Part shown: positions 6,918 to 16,964 of the stretch, one piece after another | How the letters are laid out: the number at the start of each line of letters is the position of its first letter | How positions within the stretch are numbered: position 1 is the stretch's first letter | Assembly: GCF_009674585.1 (NCBI RefSeq) | Contig: NZ_WKJP01000001.1 | Span: 930,001 to 994,000 of the forward strand | Origin: Haloferax marinisediminis | Lineage (GTDB): Archaea > Halobacteriota > Halobacteria > Halobacteriales > Haloferacaceae | DNA length: 64,000 nucleotides | Reading direction: 5' to 3' | The notes under the pieces: generated by a model | What the model saw: the letters and a program-made list of their open reading frames with translations, nothing else | What the model was told of the DNA's origin: nothing | The model's database searches: none | Translations under genes and position numbers: made by a program

Positions 6918-9658
6918 TCGAGTCTCCGCTTGAGGTCCGACAGGAGGTTCAGCGCCTCCAGTGGGGTCGTGTCCACGAGGTCTGCTTCACGGAGTTCGTC
7001 GGCAACGTCACGGGCGACGCGGTCTGCATCCGACTCAGGGGATACTGCGTCACCGTCCGTGTGGTGTCCGTTTTCGAGTCCGTCGACGTAGGCAGCGAGC
7101 GTCTCGTCTTGCGGGGACTGGGCGTGGTTTGTGGGTTGAGTCTGTTCTGTGGGTTTGGTGTGGTCCCTGTGTTGCCCCGGTTTCGTACTTGAACCTTCGT
7201 CTGCGACGGCGTCTGCTGCGTCGGCCTCGACGAGACGCCGGGCGCGTTCGACCACGGTCGCCGGGACGCCTGCAAGGTGTGCGACTTCGACGCCGTACGA
7301 CGACGACGACGGTCCTTCGGCGACGCTGTGGAGGAACGTCACGTCGCCGTCAGTCTGCGTGGCGGTGAAGTGCAAGTTGAACACACCCTCGCGTTCGTCG
7401 GCCGTGTCGGTCAGGTCGTGGTAGTGAGTTGCGAAGAGCGTCATCGCGCCGACTTCGTCGTGGACGAATTCGGTGGCCGCGCGGGCGATAGCGAGGCCGT
7501 CGGTGGTGGAGGTTCCGCGCCCCACCTCGTCGAGGAGGACGAGCGAATCTTCGGTGGCGTTGTGGAGGATTTCGGTCAACTCGCTCATCTCGCGCATGAA
7601 CGTCGATTGCCCACCGGCGATGTCGTCAGAGGCACCGACGCGGGTGAACACTCGGTCGACGACTGGCAGTCTGGCGGTGTCTGCGGGGACGAAACTCCCC
7701 ATCTGCGCGAGGATACAGACGAGCGCGACCTGTCGCATGTACGTCGATTTCCCGGACATGTTCGGGCCGGTGATGAGCGCCACGCCACCCTGTGGAAGTG
7801 AGGTCGGATTCGGGACGAACTCGTCTTGTGCGCGTTCGACCACGGGGTGTCGGCCGGCGTCGATTTCGATGCCAGCATCGCCCGATGCGCCCGACACGGT
7901 GCCGTCGTGGAACTGCGGTCGGGCGTAGTCGTTGGCGACAGCGACGTCTGCGAGCGTCCGAAGCACGTCGAGGTCAGAGAGCGCGTCCGCGACTGCCTGA
8001 ATGCGCTCCGATTCGGTCGCAACGTCGGCGCGAACCTCGCAAAACAGGTCGTATTCGAGGCTGTCCGCCCGGTCGGCCGCACGGAGAATCTCGTCTTCGC
8101 GTTCTTTCAACTCGGGCGTGTAGAAGCGTTCTGAGTTCTTCAGCGTCTGCCGGCGGACGTAGTCGTCGGGCACCCGGTCGAGGTTCGGGTTCGTCACTTC
8201 GATGTAGTAGCCGTGGACCTGATTGTAGCCGACTTCGAGTGAGTCGATGCCGGTTCGCTCCTGTTCGCGTGCTTCGAGATTCGACACCCACTCGCGGCCG
8301 TCTTCGGCGGTGCCGCGAACGTCGTCGAGTTCGTCGTCGTACCCCGGTGCGATGACGCCGCCTTCGGTAATCTCCTGTGGCGGGTCGTCGACGATGGCAC
8401 GGTCGATGTGGTCGCGGACGTCTTCGAGTTCGTCCAGCGAATCACGGAGGTCGGAAAGGAGACCGGATTCGACACCGTCGAGTGTCGCACGAATCTCGGG
8501 CACGCGGTCGAGCGTCGTTTTCAACGAGCGCAGGTCGCGGGCGCTGGCGCGTTCACGAGCGATGCGAGCGACGAGTCGTTCGAGGTCGTAGACGGACGAG
8601 AGGTGGTCACGGAGGTCTGCCCGCGAGAGCGCGTCGTCGGCGAGCGTCTCGACCGCATCCAGTCGCGCTTCGATGGCGTTCTGGTCCACGAGTGGCCGTC
8701 GAAGCCACGATTCGAGTCGTCGTCGACCCAGCGCACACGCCGTCTCGTCGAGGACCGAAAAGAGCGTGCTCCCGGCGCGGGCGCTCCGCGAGTCGAACAG
8801 TTCGAGGCTTCGAATCGCCGTCGCGTCGAGTTGGAGGAACTCACGGGGGTCGAATCGGGTGACTCGAGTGACGTACTCCAGTTTCGAGTCGCCCTGTGCG
8901 TACTCGGCGTACGCGAGGAGCGCACCGACTGCCCGGAGTTCGACGGTGGATTCGACGACTGCCGCTGGACGAGGTGCGTAAGTCGACAGCGTCTCACGGG
9001 CCGTCTCAGTGTCGAATGCGTCTGGGTCGAACGGTGTCTCCATCGGGTCGAACGAGAGCGACGGGAGGTCACAGTCGGGGCCGACGACGAGTTCGGCCGG
9101 GGCGAGACGTTCGAGTTCTTCGAGTGCGAGCGCACGGTCTGCGCCGGTGACGAGACACTCGCCGGTGGAGACGTCGACGACGGCGAGTCCGTAGTCGTCG
9201 CCGTCGCGGGCGACGGCACCGAGGTAGGTCGCCCGCCCCGCTTCGAGGAGTTCTTCGTCGACGACGGTTCCGGGAGTAATGAGTTGCGTGACGGCACGGT
9301 CCACGAGTCCCGAGGCTTCGGAGGCATCTTCGACCTGGTCGGCGAGCGCGACGCGATAGCCGGCGTCGAGCAAGCGTTCGAGGTACCCCGCGGCGTTGTC
9401 GATGGGAATCCCTGCCATCGGCCACGTGCCGGTCGAATCTTCGCGTTTCGTGAGCGTCACCTCGCAGGTCCGCGCGACAGCTTCTGCGGCACCACAGAAC
9501 GCCTCGTAGAAGTCGCCGACCTGAAACAACACGAGGGCGTCGTCGTGCGTCTCACAGAGGTCGGCGTACTGCGAGAGCATCGGCGTCAAGTCGTCTCGTA
9601 CCGCCAGCATCTCTGGCGGTGCACCGTAGACCGCCTCACGCTGGGCGTCCGCGTTCAT
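6914..9658 (-). CDS. mutS: DNA mismatch repair ATPase MutS
   Basis: MutS binds mismatches and recruits MutL. The 914-residue product has the mismatch-reading motif GDFYEAF near the N-terminus, Walker A GPNMSGKST (about residue 630), Walker B LVLLDEVGRGTS and the dimerisation tail. The ATG at 9658 is chosen: it sits about 28 nt downstream of a T-run (9683-9689) that could be the TATA element, and sequence upstream of it does not look like MutS. A low-complexity Gln/Thr/His-rich insert (about residues 815-865) separates the ATPase from the C-terminal helices. It overlaps mutL by 4 nt and diverges from the moxR cluster. Confidence 0.96.
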   Translation of the reverse strand: MNADAQREAVYGAPPEMLAVRDDLTPMLSQYADLCETHDDALVLFQVGDFYEAFCGAAEAVARTCEVTLTKREDSTGTWPMAGIPIDNAAGYLERLLDAGYRVALADQVEDASEASGLVDRAVTQLITPGTVVDEELLEAGRATYLGAVARDGDDYGLAVVDVSTGECLVTGADRALALEELERLAPAELVVGPDCDLPSLSFDPMETPFDPDAFDTETARETLSTYAPRPAAVVESTVELRAVGALLAYAEYAQGDSKLEYVTRVTRFDPREFLQLDATAIRSLELFDSRSARAGSTLFSVLDETACALGRRRLESWLRRPLVDQNAIEARLDAVETLADDALSRADLRDHLSSVYDLERLVARIARERASARDLRSLKTTLDRVPEIRATLDGVESGLLSDLRDSLDELEDVRDHIDRAIVDDPPQEITEGGVIAPGYDDELDDVRGTAEDGREWVSNLEAREQERTGIDSLEVGYNQVHGYYIEVTNPNLDRVPDDYVRRQTLKNSERFYTPELKEREDEILRAADRADSLEYDLFCEVRADVATESERIQAVADALSDLDVLRTLADVAVANDYARPQFHDGTVSGASGDAGIEIDAGRHPVVERAQDEFVPNPTSLPQGGVALITGPNMSGKSTYMRQVALVCILAQMGSFVPADTARLPVVDRVFTRVGASDDIAGGQSTFMREMSELTEILHNATEDSLVLLDEVGRGTSTTDGLAIARAATEFVHDEVGAMTLFATHYHDLTDTADEREGVFNLHFTATQTDGDVTFLHSVAEGPSSSSYGVEVAHLAGVPATVVERARRLVEADAADAVADEGSSTKPGQHRDHTKPTEQTQPTNHAQSPQDETLAAYVDGLENGHHTDGDAVSPESDADRVARDVADELREADLVDTTPLEALNLLSDLKRRLE

Positions 9659-9871
9659 ATCCGGTACGGGGTCGCCGAGCGACAAAAACGCCCGGGAACG
9701 TTCGTGCTGACGTGTCGATACTGTGGACGTCTGGTGGCACCAGTCGGTACCGTCGTCGCTGTGATTGTGGTGTGCACACACCCAGCAACGTTAGGTAGAT
9801 TGAGACTATATTACAGGACAGAGACCCGTTCGGCCGCCGCGAGACGGTCGGCGGGAAATCCCGGGAAATCA

Positions 9872-10828
9872 ATGACTGATGTACATGCAGACACCGACAT
9901 CGACCGCGCGCACTCGGTCGAAGCGGTATCGGACCTCGCTACACGAATCTCTGAAAACGTCGAACAGGTCATCGTCGGCCACCACGACGCGATAGAGGAC
10001 ATCATCGTGACGCTGTTCGCCCGTGGCCACCTCCTCTTAGAAGACGTTCCTGGCGTCGGGAAGACGATGCTCGCACGGGCAATCGCCACCTCGATAGAGG
10101 GGTCGTTCGAGCGGATTCAGTTCACGCCCGACCTCCTCCCGTCGGACGTGACGGGGGTGAACGTGTTCAATCAACAGACCTCCGAGTTCGAGTTTCGGAA
10201 GGGGCCGGTGTTCGGGAACGTCGTCTTGGGTGACGAAATCAACCGCGCACCGCCGAAGACGCAGGCCGCCCTCCTCGAAGTCATGGAAGAACTGCAGGTG
10301 ACCTCCGACGGGATTACACGACCGGTTCCCGACCCCTTCACTGTCATCGCGACGCAGAACGACGTGGAACCGGACCGAACCTACGACCTCCCACTGGCCG
10401 AACTCGACCGCTTCATGAAGAAGATTCATCTGGGCTATCCGAACGAATCCGAAGAGACGGAACTCCTCGGCCGAGTCTCCGGACACCACCCAATCGAGTC
10501 ACTCGAACCGGTCGCCACGTCTGCCGACGTTCGTGACGCTCGTGAGACGATTCTCAGTGTGACGGTGAGCGAACCGGTTCGACGGTACGTCTCACGACTC
10601 GCTGCCGACACCAGAGAACGGGCACACCTCGGCGTGAGTCCCCGTGGGTCGATTGCCCTCATCCGTGCTGCACAGGCCCGCGCCGCACTCGATTCCCGCG
10701 ACTACGTCGTTCCCGACGACGTGCAACGCGAGATTCGGAGCGTCTGGGCACACCGTATCCGTACGACGAGCGGCGAAAGCGGACTCGACGTGGTCGAACG
10801 GGCCCTCGAGTACGTTCCGGTCGAATGA
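9872..10828 (+). CDS. MoxR-family AAA+ ATPase
   Basis: A 318-residue AAA+ ATPase with Walker A GVGKT, Walker B LGDEINRAPPKTQAA, sensor 1 ATQND and LPLAELDRF, all diagnostic of MoxR. MoxR proteins act as chaperone-like ATPases that mature or remodel partner proteins, usually encoded beside DUF58 proteins. Here the next gene is DUF58 and overlaps by 4 nt (ATGA). The start at 9872 lies about 60 nt after an AT-rich patch (ACTATATTAC near 9806) that may hold the promoter. First gene of a probable operon running to 15444. Confidence 0.94.
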   Translation: MTDVHADTDIDRAHSVEAVSDLATRISENVEQVIVGHHDAIEDIIVTLFARGHLLLEDVPGVGKTMLARAIATSIEGSFERIQFTPDLLPSDVTGVNVFNQQTSEFEFRKGPVFGNVVLGDEINRAPPKTQAALLEVMEELQVTSDGITRPVPDPFTVIATQNDVEPDRTYDLPLAELDRFMKKIHLGYPNESEETELLGRVSGHHPIESLEPVATSADVRDARETILSVTVSEPVRRYVSRLAADTRERAHLGVSPRGSIALIRAAQARAALDSRDYVVPDDVQREIRSVWAHRIRTTSGESGLDVVERALEYVPVE

Positions 10829-11934
10829 AACTCACTGTTCGGGGATGGGTTGCGGTCGCTGCTGTCGTCGTCGGTGTCGCCAACGCAGTCGCATTCGGGC
10901 CACGGGCGCTCAACGCCGTCGTCGTCCCCATCGCGGTGGCCCTCGTCGTCGGTGCCGTCCAAGTCTGGCGCGTCTCACCTCCACGAGTCGTTCGCGACCC
11001 GCCAGAGGACGGATTCCCGGGTGAGACAGCTACTGTCTCGCTCACCATCGACAGCGAGCGAACCTTCCCTGCAACCACGACAGACACACTCTCAGATGGG
11101 CTCGGCGGCGACTCGTCGGTCGAGTCCGTCGTCGGCGACGGTACCATCTCCTACGACGTGAGGTATCGTGCTCGCGGTCCGGCGAGAGTTGGCCCGGCGA
11201 CCATCGTCGCACACGACTTACTCGGGCTCTTTTCGCGGACGTTCACTGCTGGAGGGGTCTCCGAGGTGCTCGTCTTCCCGCGAACCGGGTCGCTCACCAC
11301 GTCGGCACGGCGTGACCTGTCGGCCCTCTCGGACCGCCAGACGATGACCCACCGTGGAGAGTTCGACCGGTTGCGCGAGTACGAATCGGGTGACCCACTT
11401 CGAGATATCCACTGGAAGTCGAGTGCGAAGTCAGGTGACCTCGTGGTGAAGACGTACATCAACCGCACCAACCCTGACGCAGTATCCGTCTCGGCCGGGG
11501 GCGTCGAGGGGCGCGAAGACGACGTGGCCGAGGCCGCAGCGACGATTGCGTGTTCCCTCCTCGACGCCGGTGTTCCGGTCCATCTCACGTCACCACTCGG
11601 TGTCACCGATGCAGTTCCGGGAGAACGACGCCACATCCTCGCGCACCTCTCGCGACTCGAATCCGGGTCGGTCCCCGACTCGGACGCCGAAGTGGTCGTT
11701 CGCGGTGACGCTGGCCAGACGTACGTAACCTTCGGCGGACGCGAGACGACGTTCGACCAACTTCGTGCGCGCTCGGGTGGAGAAACAGACGGCCTCTTGG
11801 ACGGGAACCAAGCGGTCGACGGACAGGACACCGCTGGCAGGTTCGCCACCGGAACTATCCTCGGCAGACAGCGAACTGATGGTCAGCGCTCTGATGGCCA
11901 GCGCACTGATGGCCAGCGCGGGGTGGGTCGATGA
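10825..11934 (+). CDS. DUF58 domain membrane protein
   Basis: A 369-residue protein with two N-terminal membrane helices (about residues 8-26 and 30-47), a beta-rich domain, then the DUF58 signature FDRLREYESGDPLRDIHWK with the von Willebrand A-like fold after it. DUF58 proteins are the usual partners of MoxR ATPases. The C-terminus is a short tandem repeat (TDGQR/SDGQR units) without a family counterpart that I know. Both ends overlap neighbours by 4 nt, so translation of moxR, this gene and the transglutaminase gene is coupled. Confidence 0.92.
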   Translation: MKLTVRGWVAVAAVVVGVANAVAFGPRALNAVVVPIAVALVVGAVQVWRVSPPRVVRDPPEDGFPGETATVSLTIDSERTFPATTTDTLSDGLGGDSSVESVVGDGTISYDVRYRARGPARVGPATIVAHDLLGLFSRTFTAGGVSEVLVFPRTGSLTTSARRDLSALSDRQTMTHRGEFDRLREYESGDPLRDIHWKSSAKSGDLVVKTYINRTNPDAVSVSAGGVEGREDDVAEAAATIACSLLDAGVPVHLTSPLGVTDAVPGERRHILAHLSRLESGSVPDSDAEVVVRGDAGQTYVTFGGRETTFDQLRARSGGETDGLLDGNQAVDGQDTAGRFATGTILGRQRTDGQRSDGQRTDGQRGVGR

Positions 11935-14186
11935 GTACCGAATCCACGAAGCGCCGGTCAACCGCGACGACGGCCGAGACGACCGAATACACTGTCGCCG
12001 GCGTTCCAGCGAACCTGCTCGCGATGGTCGCGACGCTCGTGGTCGTGGGGTCGTTCCTCCTCGTCATCTACGACGTGACCAACGTGGTTGGTCGACGCGA
12101 CCAGTTCTTGCTCGTCGCTGGCAGCGCACTCGCACTCGCGACGGTCGTTGGGGTGACGCTCCGACCACGCGTCGCACTCGTACTCACCATCGTCCTCCTC
12201 GGCGGCGGATTCGCGGCCTACTTCCTCTCGCTCCCGACGAGTCAACTCGCGTTACTCTCGCCCGAGCGGCTCCTCGCCGACTCGATTGCACTGCTCAGCG
12301 GGCTTTCCGCCCTTCGACTGCTCTCGGCAGACGTGTGGGCGCTCGCCGTGACGCCCGCACCGACGTTCCTCGCGTGGTATCTCGCGGTTCGAGGCCGAAT
12401 CGCGCCCGCCGTCGCAATCGCCGGTGCCGGCCTCGGCCTGTTCGTCCTGACGGGTGACGCCGACGGACCACTCACACTCGTCGCTGTCGGCGCGGGGATG
12501 GCCGCAGTTGGCTTCGACAGCATCGACCGGTTCGGCCGTGATGGCGGCCAACTGGACGTACTCACCGTCATCCTCGCTGCGATGATCGTTCTCTCGGCGA
12601 CTGTCACGGTGCTCCCCGGAGCGGGTGGGTCACCCGTCATCCCGAGCAGTGGTGTGGCCGAGCAACCGACCGTCGAGGCCAGTCTCGTGAGCGCGACCGA
12701 CAGCATCTCCGTCGTCGGGAGTATCAGTCTCTCACCCGAGGTCCGCTTCGAAATCGAGAGTACGTCACCGTCGTACTGGCAGACTGCGTCGTTCGACAGA
12801 TACACTGGGTCCGGATGGGTTCGAACCGGCGACTCCAGACTGTACGCTGGTGGTCGATTAGCCGACCCAGAAGGACCGTCACGTCTCGTCCGCCAGACGG
12901 TGACCCCAGCGACGCCACTCGACGCCATGCCCAGTGCGTGGCGTCCTGTCGCCATCAGCGGTAACATCTCGTCCGAGACGTTCGTCACCCAACAGGGGAA
13001 CATCCGTCCCGCGCGAACCATCGGCACCGACGAGAACTTCACCGTGACGAGTGCCGTCCCGCAGTACACGCCAGCATCGCTCCGGCGGACAGGCACCGAC
13101 TACCCCGACGACGTGCGGGAACGCTACCTCGCGCTCCCCGACAGCACCTCCGACCGCGTTCGTGAGCGGGCGGCCGAGATTACGGCCGGTGCAGAGACGC
13201 CGTACGACAAGGCCGTCGCCATCGAGGAGTGGCTGGAAGCCAACAAGGAGTACTCGTTGCAGGTGTCGCGTCCGGAGGGTGACATCGCCGAATCGTTCCT
13301 GTTCGACATGGAAGCAGGCTACTGTACCTACTACGCGTCGACGATGGTCGTCCTCCTCCGGTCCGAAGGCGTCCCGGCACGCTTCGTCACTGGCTACACG
13401 ACGGGTGAGCGCGTCGGCGACGACCGATACGTCGTTCGCGGCCTCGACTCCCACGCGTGGGTCGAAGTGTACTTCGAGGACACTGGCTGGATTCGGTTCG
13501 ACCCGACGCCTACGGGTCCCCGGCAGGAAGCAGAGTCCGCCTCCCTGAACGATGCTCGCGAAGGTGGTCTCGAAGGTGTCGACACCAACGAGACGGCGGC
13601 CGCAGTGAACGGCTCCGAAGAAGTGACGCCCACCCCGACCGAGACGGCGAATCAGACGGAGACGGCGACGAACACGACGCCAGACAGTGGCACCGCGCCG
13701 AGCATCGAAGAGCGAATCGGCGGCACGCCGGCTGCAGGAAACGAGTCTGTCGCTGTTGACGATGGCGACGGAGTGATACCGACGTTACCGCCGCGTGAGA
13801 CACTCTTCGTCGGTCTCGCGGCACTCGTCGGCATCGTCGCGGGGGTCCGCCGGACACAGATACCGACACAAATCCGGTGGGCGACAGTCGCGCTCTACCA
13901 GCGCCGGACCGACTCTCCGACGGCCGACGTGTTCCGCGCGTACGACCGCCTCGAACTCGTCCTCGAACGCGAGTATCGGCCACGCAGGCCGGGAGAGACG
14001 GTGCGCCACTACCTCGACGCGCTGTCTCGCGTTGGCGTCGACGAACGAACCCGAGCGGTCGCCGACATCTACGAGCGCGCCCGGTACGGTCACGGTGTCA
14101 CTCGGGCCGACGCCGACGAGGCGATTGCGGTGGCCGACCGTGCGGTCAGGTCGCGTCTGCCGGTCGTCAGACGCTGGGCAGACTGA
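11931..14186 (+). CDS. TgpA-like membrane transglutaminase with DUF4129 tail
   Basis: A 751-residue protein. About six membrane helices fill residues 25-230; an external domain follows, containing a transglutaminase-like core with the complete triad Cys465 (GYCTYYAS), His508 (DSHAWVEVYF) and Asp524 (IRFDPTP). After a Thr/Glu-rich spacer comes another helix (about 622-642) and a cytoplasmic DUF4129-type segment (RAYDRLELVLEREYRPRRPGE shortened here to its ends). This layout matches TgpA/DUF3488 proteins, which in bacteria accompany MoxR and DUF58. It could cross-link or cleave cell-surface proteins; the archaeal substrate is unknown. It overlaps DUF58 by 4 nt. Confidence 0.92.
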   Translation: MSTESTKRRSTATTAETTEYTVAGVPANLLAMVATLVVVGSFLLVIYDVTNVVGRRDQFLLVAGSALALATVVGVTLRPRVALVLTIVLLGGGFAAYFLSLPTSQLALLSPERLLADSIALLSGLSALRLLSADVWALAVTPAPTFLAWYLAVRGRIAPAVAIAGAGLGLFVLTGDADGPLTLVAVGAGMAAVGFDSIDRFGRDGGQLDVLTVILAAMIVLSATVTVLPGAGGSPVIPSSGVAEQPTVEASLVSATDSISVVGSISLSPEVRFEIESTSPSYWQTASFDRYTGSGWVRTGDSRLYAGGRLADPEGPSRLVRQTVTPATPLDAMPSAWRPVAISGNISSETFVTQQGNIRPARTIGTDENFTVTSAVPQYTPASLRRTGTDYPDDVRERYLALPDSTSDRVRERAAEITAGAETPYDKAVAIEEWLEANKEYSLQVSRPEGDIAESFLFDMEAGYCTYYASTMVVLLRSEGVPARFVTGYTTGERVGDDRYVVRGLDSHAWVEVYFEDTGWIRFDPTPTGPRQEAESASLNDAREGGLEGVDTNETAAAVNGSEEVTPTPTETANQTETATNTTPDSGTAPSIEERIGGTPAAGNESVAVDDGDGVIPTLPPRETLFVGLAALVGIVAGVRRTQIPTQIRWATVALYQRRTDSPTADVFRAYDRLELVLEREYRPRRPGETVRHYLDALSRVGVDERTRAVADIYERARYGHGVTRADADEAIAVADRAVRSRLPVVRRWAD

Positions 14187-14226
14187 ATCGCGTTACTTTT
14201 TCACTGTGCGCTCACAGGGGTGAGCA

Positions 14227-15444
14227 ATGGCGACGAGAGACGCCGTCCCCGCACTACTGTGCACCCTGCTGTGTGTGCTCGCCGTGGTGACACCTGTCAC
14301 GGCGGCACCCGATGGGTCTGCCGCCGGTCCCGGCATCGACCCACTCGTTCAGCAAGGTGTCGAACCGGATAGCACGCGTATTGTCGTCGACGTCGAGTCC
14401 GACGGGTCTGCCCAGTGGGAGATTCAGTACTGGACTCGCTTAGACGACCAGAACACCACCGAGGCCTTCCAATCACTCCAAGACGACGTCGAGGCCAACC
14501 CGGACGACTACACGTCTTCGTTCGGAAACAGAATCGACGACACCGTCTCTGCGGCCGAAAACTCGACCGGCCGCGAGATGACGGCGACGAACGTCTCGGT
14601 CTCCGCCGAGACGCGGTCACTCCCCGACAGTTTCGGCGTCGTCACCTACTCGTTTGAGTGGTCGAACTTTGCCGCTGTCGACGGTGACCAACTCGTCATC
14701 GGCGACGCCATCGAGGGATTCTTCCTCGACTCGAACTCGCGACTCATCCTGTCGTGGCCGGCCGAGTACGGGCCGGTGACGGTCGCACCCAACGCAGACG
14801 AGACGCGCGAGAACACCGTCATCTGGCGCGGGTCGGAGACGGAGTTCGTCTCGGGCGAACCTCGAGTGGTCGTCGAACCGGGTGCCGGGTCCGCTGGAAC
14901 AGGCACCAACACTCCGACTGACGAAGCAGCGGGTCCCGCAGTCGACGACCCGTTCCCCACGACGACTGCCCTCGGGGCACTCGCTGTCGTTGGAGTGCTC
15001 GTGGTCGGTGGTGCGTTCTTCCTCCGGTCGCGCGGTGTGCTCGGTGCGGAAGACGACAGTTCGAACAGCTCCGTCGACTCGGCCGTCGCCGCCAGCGACG
15101 AGACGGGACAGGCCGACACTGCAACCGAAGCGGCGACCGCTGCCGAGGCTAGCACGGACGAGACTCCAGAACCTGCCGACACGGACGAAGACGCTGCTGA
15201 CGATACGGCCGAAGACGTGCCACCCGAACTCCTCAGTAACGAAGAACGCGTCCTCCGCCTCATCGAGTCGCGCGGTGGTCGAATCAAGCAACAAGAGGTC
15301 GCTGGCGCACTCGACTGGACCGACGCGAAGACGAGTAAGGTCGTTCGTGGCATGCGCGACGAGGGGACGATAGAAGGCTTCCGTCTCGGTCGTGAAAACG
15401 TCCTTCGTCTCCCAGAAGACGACGAGGAGCCAGAAGGGGTATAA
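14227..15444 (+). CDS. Surface-exposed membrane protein with cytoplasmic winged-helix domain
   Basis: A 405-residue single-pass protein. Residues 1-28 form a signal peptide (ALLCTLLCVLAVVTPVTAAP); an external domain of about 200 residues follows; a membrane helix lies at about 245-267; an acidic Ala/Thr/Glu linker leads to a winged helix from residue 331 (NEERVLRLIESRGGRIKQQE, then DWTDAKTSKVVRGM). The topology suggests direct signalling from the cell surface to DNA. It starts 40 nt after the transglutaminase gene, so it may sense or regulate that cluster. Related in its last domain to the cut gene at 1-528. The name and target are unknown. Confidence 0.85.
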   Translation: MATRDAVPALLCTLLCVLAVVTPVTAAPDGSAAGPGIDPLVQQGVEPDSTRIVVDVESDGSAQWEIQYWTRLDDQNTTEAFQSLQDDVEANPDDYTSSFGNRIDDTVSAAENSTGREMTATNVSVSAETRSLPDSFGVVTYSFEWSNFAAVDGDQLVIGDAIEGFFLDSNSRLILSWPAEYGPVTVAPNADETRENTVIWRGSETEFVSGEPRVVVEPGAGSAGTGTNTPTDEAAGPAVDDPFPTTTALGALAVVGVLVVGGAFFLRSRGVLGAEDDSSNSSVDSAVAASDETGQADTATEAATAAEASTDETPEPADTDEDAADDTAEDVPPELLSNEERVLRLIESRGGRIKQQEVAGALDWTDAKTSKVVRGMRDEGTIEGFRLGRENVLRLPEDDEEPEGV

Positions 15445-15464
15445 ATACCTTACGACCGTTTATC

Positions 15465-15532
15465 CGGTTCAATGACTCATAATCGACAGACTGCGGCGCC
15501 TTCTTCTGAAGTTGCGAACTCCGGTTGAACCG
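15465..15532. repeat. 8-nt inverted repeat in intergenic region
   Basis: CGGTTCAA at 15465-15472 is matched by TTGAACCG at 15525-15532, a perfect 8-nt inverted repeat 52 nt apart. The right arm is itself part of a near-palindrome (CGGTTGAACCG). It lies between the winged-helix membrane protein gene and the secreted-protein gene at 15592, just upstream of that gene's TATA box, and could be a regulator site. Confidence 0.45.
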
Positions 15533-15558
15533 AGTTAATTGACGCGGACGACCGCCCG

Positions 15559-15565
15559 TTTATAT
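15559..15565 (+). promoter_or_regulatory. TATA box of the gene at 15592
   Basis: TTTATAT is centred about 30 nt before the ATG at 15592, the spacing expected of a haloarchaeal leaderless or near-leaderless transcript. Confidence 0.6.
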
Positions 15566-15591
15566 CCGGAACAAGGTCCTACAGAGACGTA

Positions 15592-16467
15592 ATGAGCCGA
15601 CGAATCGCCGTGCTCGCCGTCGCCGCCACCGTCCTCCTGGCGACGCTTGGTGCACCGCTCGCTCTCGCCTCTCCAGCTAGTCCGGTCGCACCGGCGTTCG
15701 CCAGCGACAGTGGGGCGGAGTCAGCAGACGGGAGCAACGCTGCGAACCAGAGTACAGCAGCCAACGAAACACCGCCCGGCCAGAAACTCGCTGGCGTCAT
15801 CGGTGTTCAGGCCTCCGAGACTGATGGTGAACTCGAACGCCGAACGTTCGAGACGCGACTCGCCAAGGCCAACTCGAACGCCTCGAAGGCGGCAGTCGTC
15901 GCCGGACAGGTCGAGACCATCAGTGAGCGCCTGACCGACCTCGAACAGCGCAAGGACCGACTCGACGCCGCCTACGAAAACGGCACGCTCTCTGAGAACC
16001 AGTACCGCGTCCAGATGACGCGCGTGGTCGCCGACATCGAGCGGACGAAATCCATGCTGAACCGGACGGCAGACGCCGCGACCACCCTCCCCGCTCCAGC
16101 CCTCGAAGCGCGCGGTGTCGACACCGCCCAACTCGATTCGCTCCGCCAGTCTGCGGCCGACCTCACGGGTCCGGAAGTGGCTGCACTCGCTCGTGACGTC
16201 GCAGGCGAGAACCCCGGGAAAGGGCTCGAAAAGGCCAAAGAAGAACGAAACAAGGACGACGACAAGTCTGACGACAACCGGAAGGGCGGCGACTCCGACA
16301 CGTCCGCAGGGACCGCCTCGGGAAACAGTAGTGAGAAGCGTTCTGATAACGCCGGGTCATCCAGTGACCGGGGCAACCCTGACACGCCCACTGCTGACGA
16401 GCGAGGGAACGGCGGGACCGACGAGACGTCCCAAGTGATGATAGGCCGCTGGTCGATCGTCGGCTAA
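15592..16467 (+). CDS. Secreted coiled-coil protein (DUF7096-like)
   Basis: A 291-residue protein with an N-terminal signal peptide (IAVLAVAATVLLATLGAPLAL), a charged helical middle (LERRTFETRLAKANSNASKA and ISERLTDLEQRKDRLDAAYE, coiled-coil-like) and a long Asp/Gly/Ser-rich low-complexity tail. It resembles a haloarchaeal family of unknown function that I recall as DUF7096; the family number is from memory. There is no C-terminal membrane anchor, so the product is probably released or loosely attached. Preceded by its own TATA box. Confidence 0.75.
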   Translation: MSRRIAVLAVAATVLLATLGAPLALASPASPVAPAFASDSGAESADGSNAANQSTAANETPPGQKLAGVIGVQASETDGELERRTFETRLAKANSNASKAAVVAGQVETISERLTDLEQRKDRLDAAYENGTLSENQYRVQMTRVVADIERTKSMLNRTADAATTLPAPALEARGVDTAQLDSLRQSAADLTGPEVAALARDVAGENPGKGLEKAKEERNKDDDKSDDNRKGGDSDTSAGTASGNSSEKRSDNAGSSSDRGNPDTPTADERGNGGTDETSQVMIGRWSIVG

Positions 16468-16535
16468 TTCGCCCGACTCGTGACGTGACGACGACCGACG
16501 AGACATTTTCTGATACCGCACAGTCGCTCGATTAG

Positions 16536-16892
<357 letters not shown>

Positions 16893-16964
16893 CCGCCCTC
16901 TGACGTAGCCCGGCGTCGAGTACTTTTGGAGAACGTCGTTCTGTGAGCCGCGGCACTCGGTGTC

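Noticed and set aside
8408-9871. Long plus-strand frame running into the moxR gene
   Set aside because: The part before 9872 is antisense to mutS and shows no MoxR similarity; the real start is the ATG at 9872.
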